Positions 33,901-42,054 of a stretch of DNA of 64,000 bases are shown here, piece by piece (the first letter of the stretch is position 1; the number at the start of each line of letters is the position of its first letter). The notes beneath the pieces are model-generated. The model was given only the letters and a program-made list of their open reading frames with translations, was not told the origin of the DNA and made no database searches. The translations under genes and the position numbers were made by a program. The stretch lies in assembly GCF_002222595.2 (NCBI RefSeq), contig NZ_CP022413.2:2565501-2629500 (forward strand). Direction: 5' to 3'. Source of the DNA: Blautia hansenii DSM 20583 (lineage in GTDB: Bacteria; Bacillota; Clostridia; Lachnospirales; Lachnospiraceae).

Positions 33901-36280
33901 CTTCACCTGTTGTTTTTACTACGGAACGACCTTCTGTATCCTTAATTACATTTCCTTTTGCGTCTTTGGCAACTGCTTCTAATGTGCCTGCTTCATAAGG
34001 AACCTGCCATTCCATATATAAATCTTTATGTTTTTTCTTACCATTCTCTAATACTTGATAACTATATCCTGCTTTTGTCGTTTCTGTCTTAAAAGTTTTC
34101 TTTCCAAGAGATTTCTTCTCTCCCCCATTTGCCGGAGTAAAGAATAATTCTACTTCTTTCGCATCAGAATAAACTACAACAGGAACTGTTCCATCTGAGT
34201 TTTTCTTCACAACATCTTCATTCCATGCCGGAAGCACATGAAGTGTATTTACTTCTTCATTCCACTGACTCTGGTAGAAGTAATAGCTGTCTTTCGGAAA
34301 TCCTGCTGTATCAATAATTCCAAAATAGGAATTTTTCGGTGATGGCCATGTGCCTTTTGCTCCTGGGTCAGTCCCATTCCAAGGAGTCGGCTCACCTATG
34401 TAGTCAAATCCTGTCCAGACATATTCTCCTGCTACAAAATCTCTCTGAATAACATCATACCACGCCTGACTTGCCAGTGCTCCCCAGTTTACTCTTGAAT
34501 TATCATAAGCAGTAAGCTGCTGATCTGAAGTAGCCTCCTGATTACCTGTAACAGAGTAAATTCCACGGCTGTTTACCGATGATGCTGTTTCAGAACCATA
34601 TAATTTCCAATCCGGATGTTCTTTATGAATTTTATCGTAGCTTGCTCCGTCAGAATAGTTTGTTCCTGATGTGCCACCTGCTTTTGTAAGCTTATCTCCA
34701 ATAGAAACCTGTTCCCAGTCACCTCTTTTAACTGCATTGCTTCCAATAGTAAGAGTTTTCGTAGCATCTGCTTCTTTTGCCCATTTAATCAGCTTGTCTG
34801 CTCTTTCTGCATATCCGCTACCACCTGCTCCCTCTTGAATTTCATTTCCGAGAGACCATTCAATAATGGATGGTGCGTTCTGGTCACGCTTCATAATTGC
34901 TTTTAAATCATATTCTGCCCATGTCATATCTGCTTCTTTTCCCAGAATGGCATTATCTTCTTCAATGGCTTTTTCAAACCATACAGAATAATCATTACTG
35001 TTCCCGTTCTTTGCACGATGCCAGCCATCAAATACTTCTTCGATTACTAAGATACCTTTTTCGTTACAAACTTCAATTAAATCCTTTGATGCAGGATTAT
35101 GTGTTACACGAATGGAGTTACATCCCATTTCCTGAAGAATTTCCACCTGACGCTCTATTGCACGGCGATTGGCAACTGCTCCCAATGCCCCTTGGTCATG
35201 ATGCATACATACACCTTTTAATTTTACATTTTTTCCGTTTAGCTGAAATCCCGTTTCTGTATCAAAATTCAAATAATGGAAACCATATTCTGTATCATAA
35301 CTGTCTAAAAGCTTGTCTCCTGCTTTTACTTCTGTACGAATAGTATAAAGCGCCGGATTTTCTACGGACCAAAGCTCAGGATTTTTCACCGGTACGGTAG
35401 CTGAAATTTCAGTTTTTTTACCTGCTCCAATCTCCTGTGCCTCTGTTGTAAAAGTCCCAATTGCTTTATCTGGTTTTTCACCTTTTTTGAATACTGTGTG
35501 TGTTATTGTAATGTTTTTTGCTTCTTTTGAGCCATTGACAACTGTCGTTTTTACATCTGTATTTACAGTTTTCCCTGCCTCTTTTTCCAGATTATTGCTT
35601 TCTACTTTAATTCCGTTTAAATCCACATGAACATCATTGGTGGTTGTCAGGTTCACGCTTCTGTAAATACCGCTTCCGGAATACCAGCGACTGGAAGGTG
35701 TCTGATGATCTACCTTTACTGCAATGGTATTTTCTTTGTCATAACTGATATAATCTGTAATATCAAAAGAAAACGGTGTATATCCATAAGGATGCGTACC
35801 TACTTCTTTTCCATTCACATAAACAGTGGCATTCATATACACACCGTCAAAATCAATGCGAATACGTTTTCCTTTGGCTTCTTCACCTAAAGTAAAATTC
35901 TTCCTATACCAGCCTACTCCTCCCGGCAAATAACCGCTTTCCGCTTCCAATGACTGGGAGTATTCCTGCTCAATACTGTAATCATGGGGTAAGGACAGTG
36001 TTCTCCATTTTGAATCATCAAACGTCGGAGTCTGTGCATTTGATACATCTCCTAAATTGAATTTCCAATCACTGTCGAAGTTTTGTGTTCTGGCAGAATT
36101 GCTGCCGTAATCCTTCACCGCTACCTGCTCCGGTTCTGAACTCATCTGTGTCTGTGAGTCCGCTTTCACTCTGACAGGTTCTTCCTTTGCATATACTGTG
36201 GAAGAAAATCCCATTCCCTGTACAGTAAGCACAGCTGCAAGTGTTGCCGCCCCAATGCGTGCTAATCTCTGCTTCCTCAT
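30920..36280 (-). CDS. Giant secreted GH2 beta-galactosidase with choline-binding-type repeats
   Basis: A 1786-residue secreted glycosidase. It has a signal peptide (1-31, cleaved after VYA), the GH2 sugar-binding domain (about 65-205), an Ig-like domain and a TIM barrel with acid/base Glu about 480 (EWSLGNE) and nucleophile Glu about 564 (GSETASS). DUF4982-like and several bacterial Ig-like modules follow, then two F5/8-type C (galactose-binding) domains, an InlB-type repeat and about 14 CW_binding_1 repeats (WYY, GWxxVxGHWYYMDQWG) to the end. The layout resembles pneumococcal BgaA, but LPXTG is absent and attachment would be through choline-type repeats. It should trim galactose from host or dietary glycans at the cell surface. 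The start is the ATG after AAAGGAGATATTT. Confidence 0.9.
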   Translation of the reverse strand: MRKQRLARIGAATLAAVLTVQGMGFSSTVYAKEEPVRVKADSQTQMSSEPEQVAVKDYGSNSARTQNFDSDWKFNLGDVSNAQTPTFDDSKWRTLSLPHDYSIEQEYSQSLEAESGYLPGGVGWYRKNFTLGEEAKGKRIRIDFDGVYMNATVYVNGKEVGTHPYGYTPFSFDITDYISYDKENTIAVKVDHQTPSSRWYSGSGIYRSVNLTTTNDVHVDLNGIKVESNNLEKEAGKTVNTDVKTTVVNGSKEAKNITITHTVFKKGEKPDKAIGTFTTEAQEIGAGKKTEISATVPVKNPELWSVENPALYTIRTEVKAGDKLLDSYDTEYGFHYLNFDTETGFQLNGKNVKLKGVCMHHDQGALGAVANRRAIERQVEILQEMGCNSIRVTHNPASKDLIEVCNEKGILVIEEVFDGWHRAKNGNSNDYSVWFEKAIEEDNAILGKEADMTWAEYDLKAIMKRDQNAPSIIEWSLGNEIQEGAGGSGYAERADKLIKWAKEADATKTLTIGSNAVKRGDWEQVSIGDKLTKAGGTSGTNYSDGASYDKIHKEHPDWKLYGSETASSVNSRGIYSVTGNQEATSDQQLTAYDNSRVNWGALASQAWYDVIQRDFVAGEYVWTGFDYIGEPTPWNGTDPGAKGTWPSPKNSYFGIIDTAGFPKDSYYFYQSQWNEEVNTLHVLPAWNEDVVKKNSDGTVPVVVYSDAKEVELFFTPANGGEKKSLGKKTFKTETTKAGYSYQVLENGKKKHKDLYMEWQVPYEAGTLEAVAKDAKGNVIKDTEGRSVVKTTGEEAKLSAKTDRNSIQADGKDLSYITVDVTDKDGNIVPDAANRVTFDVQGAGKLVGVDNGSSPDHDSYKADNRKAFSGKVLAIVQSTEKAGEITVTAKADGLESSTVKITTTPVKEEPSERYVESYKYSKSYYVKTGTKPQLPKKIEAQYSDRTKEDVAVKWDEISDEQISKTGSFTVEGTVGKRDITVNINMIDDVAALLNYSGATQKGVKPQLPDVRPAVLPDGTVLAASFPVQWDEKDADTFQKPDEIVTVNGSADIFGKTIPVTASIRVQKEDIKIGSSVTNVAKLSQNIQGSDTLEAIKDGKTEMSLNNDGGPNESAWSNWDASQKGTKEAELTFTFDTQQRIGEIVIHFAKDNNSIRFPDAGTTEIFVSETGKDGTWEKVEVKEHIGEEKDRVKAYRYEIAPVTATYVKVKVVNANATDTGNRKPCTAITEVELKKAEGSFKVNETAELEEVKVGERVLPNAAYALDSYSVPETDAAVTAKTKDNASLTILPKHENVVRMILESEDHKATKNFAVRMGEEETVLPDDDSRDYPVEKITATAGSEYKPGTANEGPVKYVLDGKAETHWHTNWSVSGEGSKPEHRTVTLQLGNDEEEAPMIDALRYMPRSNGANGRVTEYEIQYSLDGDKWQTAATGEIDKKQTGWMILGFEEPVQAKYVRFIGTHTTSDQGNDKHMAVSELRARVATEAPAPSEKYTITANVNDKTMGAVTLDSETGEYEKGTKATLTAVPKEGFAFVNWTIDGQEVSKENPYIHTVETDATITANFERIEVENEGWVQTENGWEYYENGQKVVGWKEVSGKWYYFEENGLMQTGWVFVNNHWYYMDQWGAMCIGWVAVDGHWYYMDQWGAMCTGWVSVNGHWYHMDQWGAMQTGWALVDSNWYYLNTDGSMAIGWVAVNGHWYYMDQWGAMQTGWALVDSNWYYLNTDGSMAIGWVAVNGHWYYMDQWGAMQTGWVLVGSDWYYLNTDGSMASSQWIDGYYVDASGKMK
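30955..31500. repeat. Tandem repeats encoding wall-binding modules
   Basis: Sixty-base coding units, with a 120-base double unit repeated almost perfectly (about 31019-31138 and 31139-31258). Related units occur in the neighbouring gene at 37060-37450. The DNA-level identity suggests recent duplication or gene conversion. Confidence 0.85.
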
Positions 36281-36680
36281 AAATATCTCCTTTCGTGTTT
36301 TAACAGTGAGCATCATTATAGCACTTCGCCCAAAAAAATACATATAAAATTTTTGTTTTTATATAGAATTTTTTACTATTTTGCATATATATAAATATTT
36401 TCTTTTTATTTTAGTCATTTTATACAACCCTTATTCTGAAACATAAAAAGATTACGCAACAATGCAATTTCCTATGTAATAAAAAAGATTTCGCTGTTGC
36501 GCAATCTGCGCGCGCGGTTCACAAAGTAATGATTTCATTTCCGCGAGCTGCGCATCCCTGCGGAGCATTTTTTTCATAGGACGCAATTTCCTATGAAAAA
36601 AATACCGCTGCCAAAGCATTCCTGCCTCAACAACGGTATTTTAAGCCCCATTTCTATGTCAAAGATATGTTTGATTAAAG
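36281..36680. other. Upstream region of the beta-galactosidase gene
   Basis: An extended -10 element TGCTATAAT (hexamer 36315-36320, minus strand) lies 35 bases before the start codon. The -35 region is poor. The centre is very AT-rich, and 36485-36602 is a dispersed repeat. AATACCG...CGGTATT near 36600-36642 could be a weak terminator. No gene is seen. Confidence 0.6.
36485..36602. repeat. Dispersed intergenic repeat, copy B
   Basis: About 118 bases: GTTGCGCAATCTGCGCGCG, CGGTTCACAAA, TTTCCGCGAGCTGCGCATCC, TGCGGAGCA, then the palindrome CATAGG-ACGCAATTT-CCTATG with T/A-run flanks. It matches 49011-49139 block by block; the palindrome alone recurs at 3626-3666. Confidence 0.82.
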
Positions 36681-36753
<73 letters not shown>

Positions 36754-36876
36754 ATTGTATGTAAGACTTTGTCTTGCAACAACAGTGACATTTTAACATA
36801 TACTTCTGGAAATATCAATAGTTTTTTCATATTTCTAATTTTCTCAAGAATAGAGCTTTGTATTCTTTGACTTCGT

Positions 36877-36910
36877 TAATAAAGAGCCTGCTCTTACAGG
36901 CTCTTTATTA
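36877..36910. terminator. Strong hairpin after the carboxypeptidase remnant
   Basis: AATAAAGAGCCTG pairs perfectly with CAGGCTCTTTATT around CTCTTA. It lies at the 3' side of the gene at 36933 (minus strand). Confidence 0.7.
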
Positions 36911-36932
36911 CTATACCAATGTATATAATGTT

Positions 36933-38492
36933 TTAAGCATTTTTTACCCATCTGCCCGACGCATCTACATAATATCTGTCAATCCATGTATTCGTTGCCA
37001 TAGCCCCGTCTGCCTGTACATAATAATCTCCTATCCACTGAGAAGCCGCCATACTTCCATCGCTATTCAGATAATACCAATAGGCATCTACAAATACCCA
37101 ACCAGTCTGCATTGCTCCCCACTGATCCATATAATACCAATAGCCACCTACAGATACCCAACCGGTTCGCATTGCTCCCCATTGATCCATATAGTACCAA
37201 TGTCCGTCTACAGATACCCAGCCAGTTCGCATTGCTCCCCATTGATCCATATAGTACCAATGTCCGTCTGCAAATACCCAGCCAGTTTCCATTGCTCCCC
37301 ATTGATCCATGTAGTACCAATGTCCGTCTACAAATACCCAGCCGTTTTCCATAACTCCATATTCGTTAAAGTAATACCAATGACCATCTACGGATACCCA
37401 GCCGGTTTCCATAACTCCATATTCGTTAAAGTAATACCATTTTCCGTCAATCGCTTTCCATCCAACTACTTTCTCCCCATTTTCAGCAGAAACCATTTCA
37501 AGGAAAGCATTTTTTGCACCTTCTACCAGCTTATCCTGATCTTCTGCTACGTATGTTCCACGTTGATTACGTTCACTGGAGCTAACATAGATATAGGCAG
37601 GTTTCATTTCTGATAATGTTTTTTCTTCTTTTGTAGTTCTGTCTACAACTTTTACAGTTTCAGGACTTAAACCATTTTTTTCCATTATTTCAACAAAATC
37701 TTCGTAAGGAATATATTCTTTGCGGCTTCCTTCCCATTTTGGATCATTCCACAGACAGATATCGAAGTTTTCTGGATTTTCGTAAGCATCAGGATTACGA
37801 TCAGGTTTATAACTTACAGATTCGTCATAACCTTCACAAATAACTTCCATGGTGTAAGTATGAATTCCATGTACGCCATAAGCGTAATCTAACAATTCAG
37901 AATATGTCTGATAATCATGGTAAGAATTACTTACATAGTAGTTTCTTTCAGTAGTCTGTTCAATTGCTTTTCTCATTTTTTCAGCTGTGTTTGCCATAAA
38001 CTCAATATCTGCAACTTCTTCAGGATTGGACTGATCTGTATCGCGATATCCCCAAGGATATAATACAGCCTGAATACCGGTATGAACAGTTACTAAAGCG
38101 TCTAAAGGTGTTTCTTTAAGGAAATTTTGAATATGCTGTGTTTCAATTTCGGATGCAGCTGAAAGACCGCCGCTTATTCCGGCATGTTCAGGAGCCCACT
38201 GGAAATCAAAGTTGCGGTTAATATCGTAGCCACTAGCCCAGGAATCGTCACCGAGCCAACCATTTCCATCTAAATCTTTTGATTCATATCCGATATCACC
38301 AGTTCTTGTTTTGCTTTCATCAGTTGTATAAAGATAACCAATCCACTCGTCACCTGTAATGTCTGCATATAAGTCATTACTTGGAATTCCATCGCCGTTT
38401 TTATCTAATAACTGGCTGGTTCCGCGAACGAAATACTCAAAGATATCATGGCTATCCGGATTTAGTATAGGAATAATATAAATATATTTCAA
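36933..38492 (-). pseudogene. 5'-truncated M14 zinc carboxypeptidase with choline-binding-type repeats
   Basis: A 519-codon frame that starts in mid-domain. It has the later M14 landmarks (NPDSHDIFEYF, GYDINRNFDF, VTVHTGIQAVLYPWGY and YTMEVICEG with the likely catalytic Glu), but it lacks a signal peptide and the first zinc-binding HxxE. Residues from about 345 are around eight CW_binding_1 repeats. The only possible start is a TTG without a ribosome binding site, and the sequence upstream (38493-38654) is non-coding. The 5' third therefore appears deleted. The intact enzyme would have been a secreted wall-bound peptidase. Confidence 0.75.
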
Positions 38493-38654
38493 TATATACT
38501 CACGTTCTCAAATATAATAACAGTATATTTTTAAATTCATTTCCCATATATAGCGCCTCCCTAGATTTCTTATTGTGCTCTTTCTTTTCTTTATGTATAA
38601 TGAATACTGGAAGAAAACAATACACACACTACAAAATAAAGGAATGAATTTATC

Positions 38655-39992
38655 ATGAATATACGAAGACTTTTCGCTGTATGGAGTGCACACTTCATCA
38701 AAACAGCCTGCCGTCTCACCGGAAAACAAGGGGCTACGTTGGCAGGAAAAGCCGCTCTCTCCATATATCCACCCATCCTTTCTGAACTGGCAAAGGAAGT
38801 AAAAAAAGATATTTTTGTGGTATGCGGCACAAACGGCAAAACAACTACCAATAACTTATTAGCTTCCGTTTTGGAGGCAAATGGGCAAAAAGTAATCTGC
38901 AACCGCACCGGCTCTAATATGTTAAATGGTGTCGTCTCTGCTTTTGTACTCAACACAGGGCTTTCAGGACATTTAAAAGCAGATTATGCCTGCATTGAAA
39001 TTGATGAAGCTTCTACCGTTCGAGTTTTTCCTCATTTTCAGCCGGATTTTATGGTTCTTACCAATCTGTTTCGAGACCAGTTGGATCGCTACGGAGAAAT
39101 CGACACCACGATGAACCTTTTATCAAAAGCCATGAAAATGGCTCCCAACATGAAGCTTCTTGTAAACGGAGACGACTCTTTATCCACTTTCTTGGCTCTT
39201 GATAACGAAAATGAATATGCTGCTTACGGAATTAGCCAACAAGTCCTATCAGATGAAAACAGCAGAGAAATACGAGAGGGCAGATTTTGTAAACGGTGCG
39301 GTGAAAAAATGCAGTACCATTTCTACCATTACAGCCAGTTAGGAGATTATTATTGTCCGCACTGCGGATTTAAACGTCCTCATTTAGATTTTGACGGAAC
39401 AAATGTAAGGCTTGACGACGGTATTACTTTTGACGTAAACGACTTCCATGTAAAAGCAAATTACAGAGGATTTTATAACGTTTATAACATTTTAGCTGTT
39501 TACGGCGCTGCCTCCATGGCAAATATTTCTCTTGAACATTTTAATGATGTTTTAGGAAATTTCACTCCTCAGTTCGGAAGAAACGAACTATTTGAAATCC
39601 GAGGCACTAAAGTCATGCTGAACCTCGCTAAAAACCCGGCAGGTTTTAATCAGAATATTTCTGCTGTTATGACAGATACCAGCCCAAAAGATATCATTAT
39701 TTTAATTAATGATAACAGTCAGGATGGTACTGATATTTCTTGGCTCTGGGATGTGGATTTTGATCGTTTAAAAGATACAAACACTGCCTCTATCACTGTC
39801 TGCGGTATTCGTTGTCTGGATATGGCGCTTCGACTGAAATATGTGGATATTCCCTCTGATGTTGAACAAGATATTGAAAAAGCTATTGAAAATAAAATTC
39901 AAAACGGAACGAAAAATTTGTATGTCCTTGTAAATTATACAGGACTTTATACCACACATAATCTTTTAAAGAAAATGGAGGGCAGGAAATGA
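38655..39992 (+). CDS. murT: Lipid II isoglutaminyl synthase, MurT subunit
   Basis: A 445-residue Mur-ligase-like enzyme that, with GatD, amidates the alpha-carboxyl of D-glutamate in lipid II. It has ATP-binding GTNGKTTTNN (about 57-66), the central Mur-ligase region, a four-Cys zinc ribbon typical of MurT (CKRCGEKM and YYCPHCGF), and the C-terminal DUF1727 domain with NPAGFNQ. Its stop overlaps the gatD start (ATGA). The amidation helps PBP cross-linking and muropeptide recognition. Confidence 0.95.
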   Translation: MNIRRLFAVWSAHFIKTACRLTGKQGATLAGKAALSIYPPILSELAKEVKKDIFVVCGTNGKTTTNNLLASVLEANGQKVICNRTGSNMLNGVVSAFVLNTGLSGHLKADYACIEIDEASTVRVFPHFQPDFMVLTNLFRDQLDRYGEIDTTMNLLSKAMKMAPNMKLLVNGDDSLSTFLALDNENEYAAYGISQQVLSDENSREIREGRFCKRCGEKMQYHFYHYSQLGDYYCPHCGFKRPHLDFDGTNVRLDDGITFDVNDFHVKANYRGFYNVYNILAVYGAASMANISLEHFNDVLGNFTPQFGRNELFEIRGTKVMLNLAKNPAGFNQNISAVMTDTSPKDIIILINDNSQDGTDISWLWDVDFDRLKDTNTASITVCGIRCLDMALRLKYVDIPSDVEQDIEKAIENKIQNGTKNLYVLVNYTGLYTTHNLLKKMEGRK

Positions 39993-40714
39993 TGAAATTA
40001 ACAATTGGACATTTATATCCGGACCTCTTAAATCTGTACGGAGACAGAGGCAATATTCAGTGTATGACAAAACGCAGCTTATGGAGAGGTATTGAAGCAG
40101 AAACAATTGAATTTTCCTTAGAAGACCATATTGATTTTTCCAATTTGGACATTGTCCTTTTAGGCGGCGGATCTGATCGAGAGCAAATGCTGGTTTGCAA
40201 CAAGCTTCGCAGCATTCAGAAAAATTTTAAGAATTATATTGAGGACGGCGGCAGCGTTATTGCCGTATGCGGCGGCTACCAGCTTTTAGGACATTACTAC
40301 AAAACCTCTGAGGGAACTATGGAGGGACTCTCTTTGGTGGATTTGCATACAGAACAGGGTGAACCTCGTCTTATTGACAACATTGTACTGGAAAATGAAA
40401 TATTCCCTCTCCCGATTGTAGGCTTCGAAAACCATGGCGGCAGAACCTATATCGGAGATAACAAACCATTCGGAAAGGTTTTATACGGACACGGAAACAA
40501 CGGAGAAGACCACACAGAAGGCGTTCTTTATAAAAATGTAATCGGCACTTATCTGCACGGACCACTTCTTCCGAAAAATCCTCATATATGTGACTATCTT
40601 CTCTCCAATGCTTTGGAAAGAAAATATGGAAAAGGAGATTTAACTCCCTTAGATGATAATTTAGAAGTGAAAGCAAATCAATATATCTACAACCGTTTTG
40701 TAAAACAAGCTTAA
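39989..40714 (+). CDS. gatD: Lipid II isoglutaminyl synthase, GatD glutaminase subunit
   Basis: A 241-residue class I glutamine amidotransferase (CobB/CobQ-like). The nucleophilic Cys is in AVCGGYQLLG (about 90) and the catalytic His in TYLHGPLLPKNP (about 190). It generates ammonia from glutamine for MurT. It overlaps murT by four bases (ATGA). A long perfect hairpin follows the stop. Confidence 0.95.
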   Translation: MMKLTIGHLYPDLLNLYGDRGNIQCMTKRSLWRGIEAETIEFSLEDHIDFSNLDIVLLGGGSDREQMLVCNKLRSIQKNFKNYIEDGGSVIAVCGGYQLLGHYYKTSEGTMEGLSLVDLHTEQGEPRLIDNIVLENEIFPLPIVGFENHGGRTYIGDNKPFGKVLYGHGNNGEDHTEGVLYKNVIGTYLHGPLLPKNPHICDYLLSNALERKYGKGDLTPLDDNLEVKANQYIYNRFVKQA

Positions 40715-40724
40715 ACAACAACGA

Positions 40725-40776
40725 GAGAATATTTATACATTTTCATAAGCTAAAACTGAAATGTATAAATATTCTC
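40725..40776. repeat. 18-bp perfect hairpin between convergent genes
   Basis: GAGAATATTTATACATTT (40725-40742) pairs with its exact complement at 40759-40776 around a 16-base loop. No T-run follows on either strand, so it is not a classical terminator; it could protect or terminate both transcripts. Confidence 0.75.
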
Positions 40777-40795
40777 AGCTTAATTTCTTACTGTT

Positions 40796-41920
40796 CTATT
40801 TCAGCAATCGCAAAATATTATCCACAGTACAACTTAAATTTTCAACACTGTACTGTCTGCTGACTGAAAAATCCTGCGGAAGCCTGTTAATAGGAAATAC
40901 TGCTGTGACGCCCATGCAATACGCTTCTTTTATATTCTTATCTTCTGCTCCTCCTACAACGGCAATCACTTTTTTCTCCTGCTCCTGCGCTCTTTTGGCA
41001 ATCCCCATAACAACCTTGCCTCTCAGACTCTGAGAGTCCAGCTTTCCCTCTCCTGTAAAAATATAGTCCGCATCGGCAATTTTCTCATCAAATTTAACGG
41101 TATCCAGCACTGTCTGTATTCCCATCTGAAGCTTCGCATTGAAAAAGGCTACCATACCTGCCCCCATTGCACCCGCTGCACCGGTTCCCGGCATTTCACC
41201 GATATCTTTTCCGATAGTTCTTGTGATAACTCTGCTTAAATTTTTCATTCCTTCATCCAACTCCTCTACACATTCTGCATCTGCCCCTTTTTGCGGAGCA
41301 AAAACATAAGAAGCGCCAAAAGGTCCATACATAGGATTGTCAATATCACACATGGCTATCAGCTCAATATTTTTAAAGACCTCATTCATTCCCGATAAAT
41401 CAATACGCTCTATGTCAATAACCGTTCCGCCTGTGGGAATAAATTCCTTTCCTTCTTTGTTATAAAACTTTACGCCTGCTGCTGCGGCTGCTCCGCATCC
41501 TCCGTCATTGGTAGCAGAGCCCCCTAAGCCTACAATAATTTTCTCGACTCCTCTTTTTGCAGCTTCCACCATTAACTGTCCTACTCCGTAGGTTGTAGCC
41601 AGCTTAGGATTTTTTCGCTTTTCTACCAATGGCAGCCCTGCGCAGGACGCCATTTCCACGACTGCCGTTTTCCCTTCGTCAAGCAATCCAAAATAGCTGT
41701 CCATATCTTCAAAATATGGATTTTTCACCTTTACATTTACCTTCTCTCCTCCTAAAGCGAAAAGAAATGCGTCTACCGAGCCTTCTCCTCCGTCTGCCAC
41801 AGGAATTTCCGTAATTTCACTGTCAGGAAAATGCTCTCTTATTTTTTCAGCGGTAATTTTACAAATCTGAACAGAGCTTAATGTTCCTTTAAAAGAATCC
41901 GGAATTAATACAAACTTCAT
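40796..41920 (-). CDS. glxK: Glycerate kinase
   Basis: A 374-residue kinase of the GarK/GlxK family, phosphorylating D-glycerate to 2- or 3-phosphoglycerate. Family features are MKFVLIPDSFKGTLSS at the N terminus, PVADGGEGSVDAF, the Gly-rich LGGSATNDGGCGAA and TGEGKLDSQS. It starts at the ATG after GGAGGAGG; the 15 in-frame codons upstream are not needed. It is divergent from a PrpR-like regulator, with shared operator-like palindromes between them, so regulated glycerate use is likely. Confidence 0.92.
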   Translation of the reverse strand: MKFVLIPDSFKGTLSSVQICKITAEKIREHFPDSEITEIPVADGGEGSVDAFLFALGGEKVNVKVKNPYFEDMDSYFGLLDEGKTAVVEMASCAGLPLVEKRKNPKLATTYGVGQLMVEAAKRGVEKIIVGLGGSATNDGGCGAAAAAGVKFYNKEGKEFIPTGGTVIDIERIDLSGMNEVFKNIELIAMCDIDNPMYGPFGASYVFAPQKGADAECVEELDEGMKNLSRVITRTIGKDIGEMPGTGAAGAMGAGMVAFFNAKLQMGIQTVLDTVKFDEKIADADYIFTGEGKLDSQSLRGKVVMGIAKRAQEQEKKVIAVVGGAEDKNIKEAYCMGVTAVFPINRLPQDFSVSRQYSVENLSCTVDNILRLLK

Positions 41921-41947
41921 GATTTTTCCTCCTCCACTTTCTCCCAA

Positions 41948-42040
41948 TGTTCCTTTTTGAAACATCTTTTCTCTTATTTTATCGGATTTTCCATTTTATT
42001 TTCAACTATTCTCTTTTATAATATGTTTATATTTGAAACA
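41948..42040. promoter_or_regulatory. Shared operator palindromes and promoters, glycerate kinase / regulator
   Basis: Two similar sites, TGTTCC-N5-GAAACA (41948-41964) and TGTTTA-N5-GAAACA (42024-42040). The rightward -10 TATAAT is at 42017-42022. The leftward promoter has TTGAAA (42000-42005), an 18-base spacer and TAAAAT (41976-41981). Each palindrome lies just downstream of one start point. Confidence 0.6.
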
Positions 42041-42054
42041 ATAGGAGGAGAAAT

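Noticed and set aside
41921..42054. A sigma-54 promoter between glycerate kinase and its regulator
   Set aside because: No TGGCAC-N5-TTGC-like sequence is visible on either strand; both promoters look like sigma-A types.
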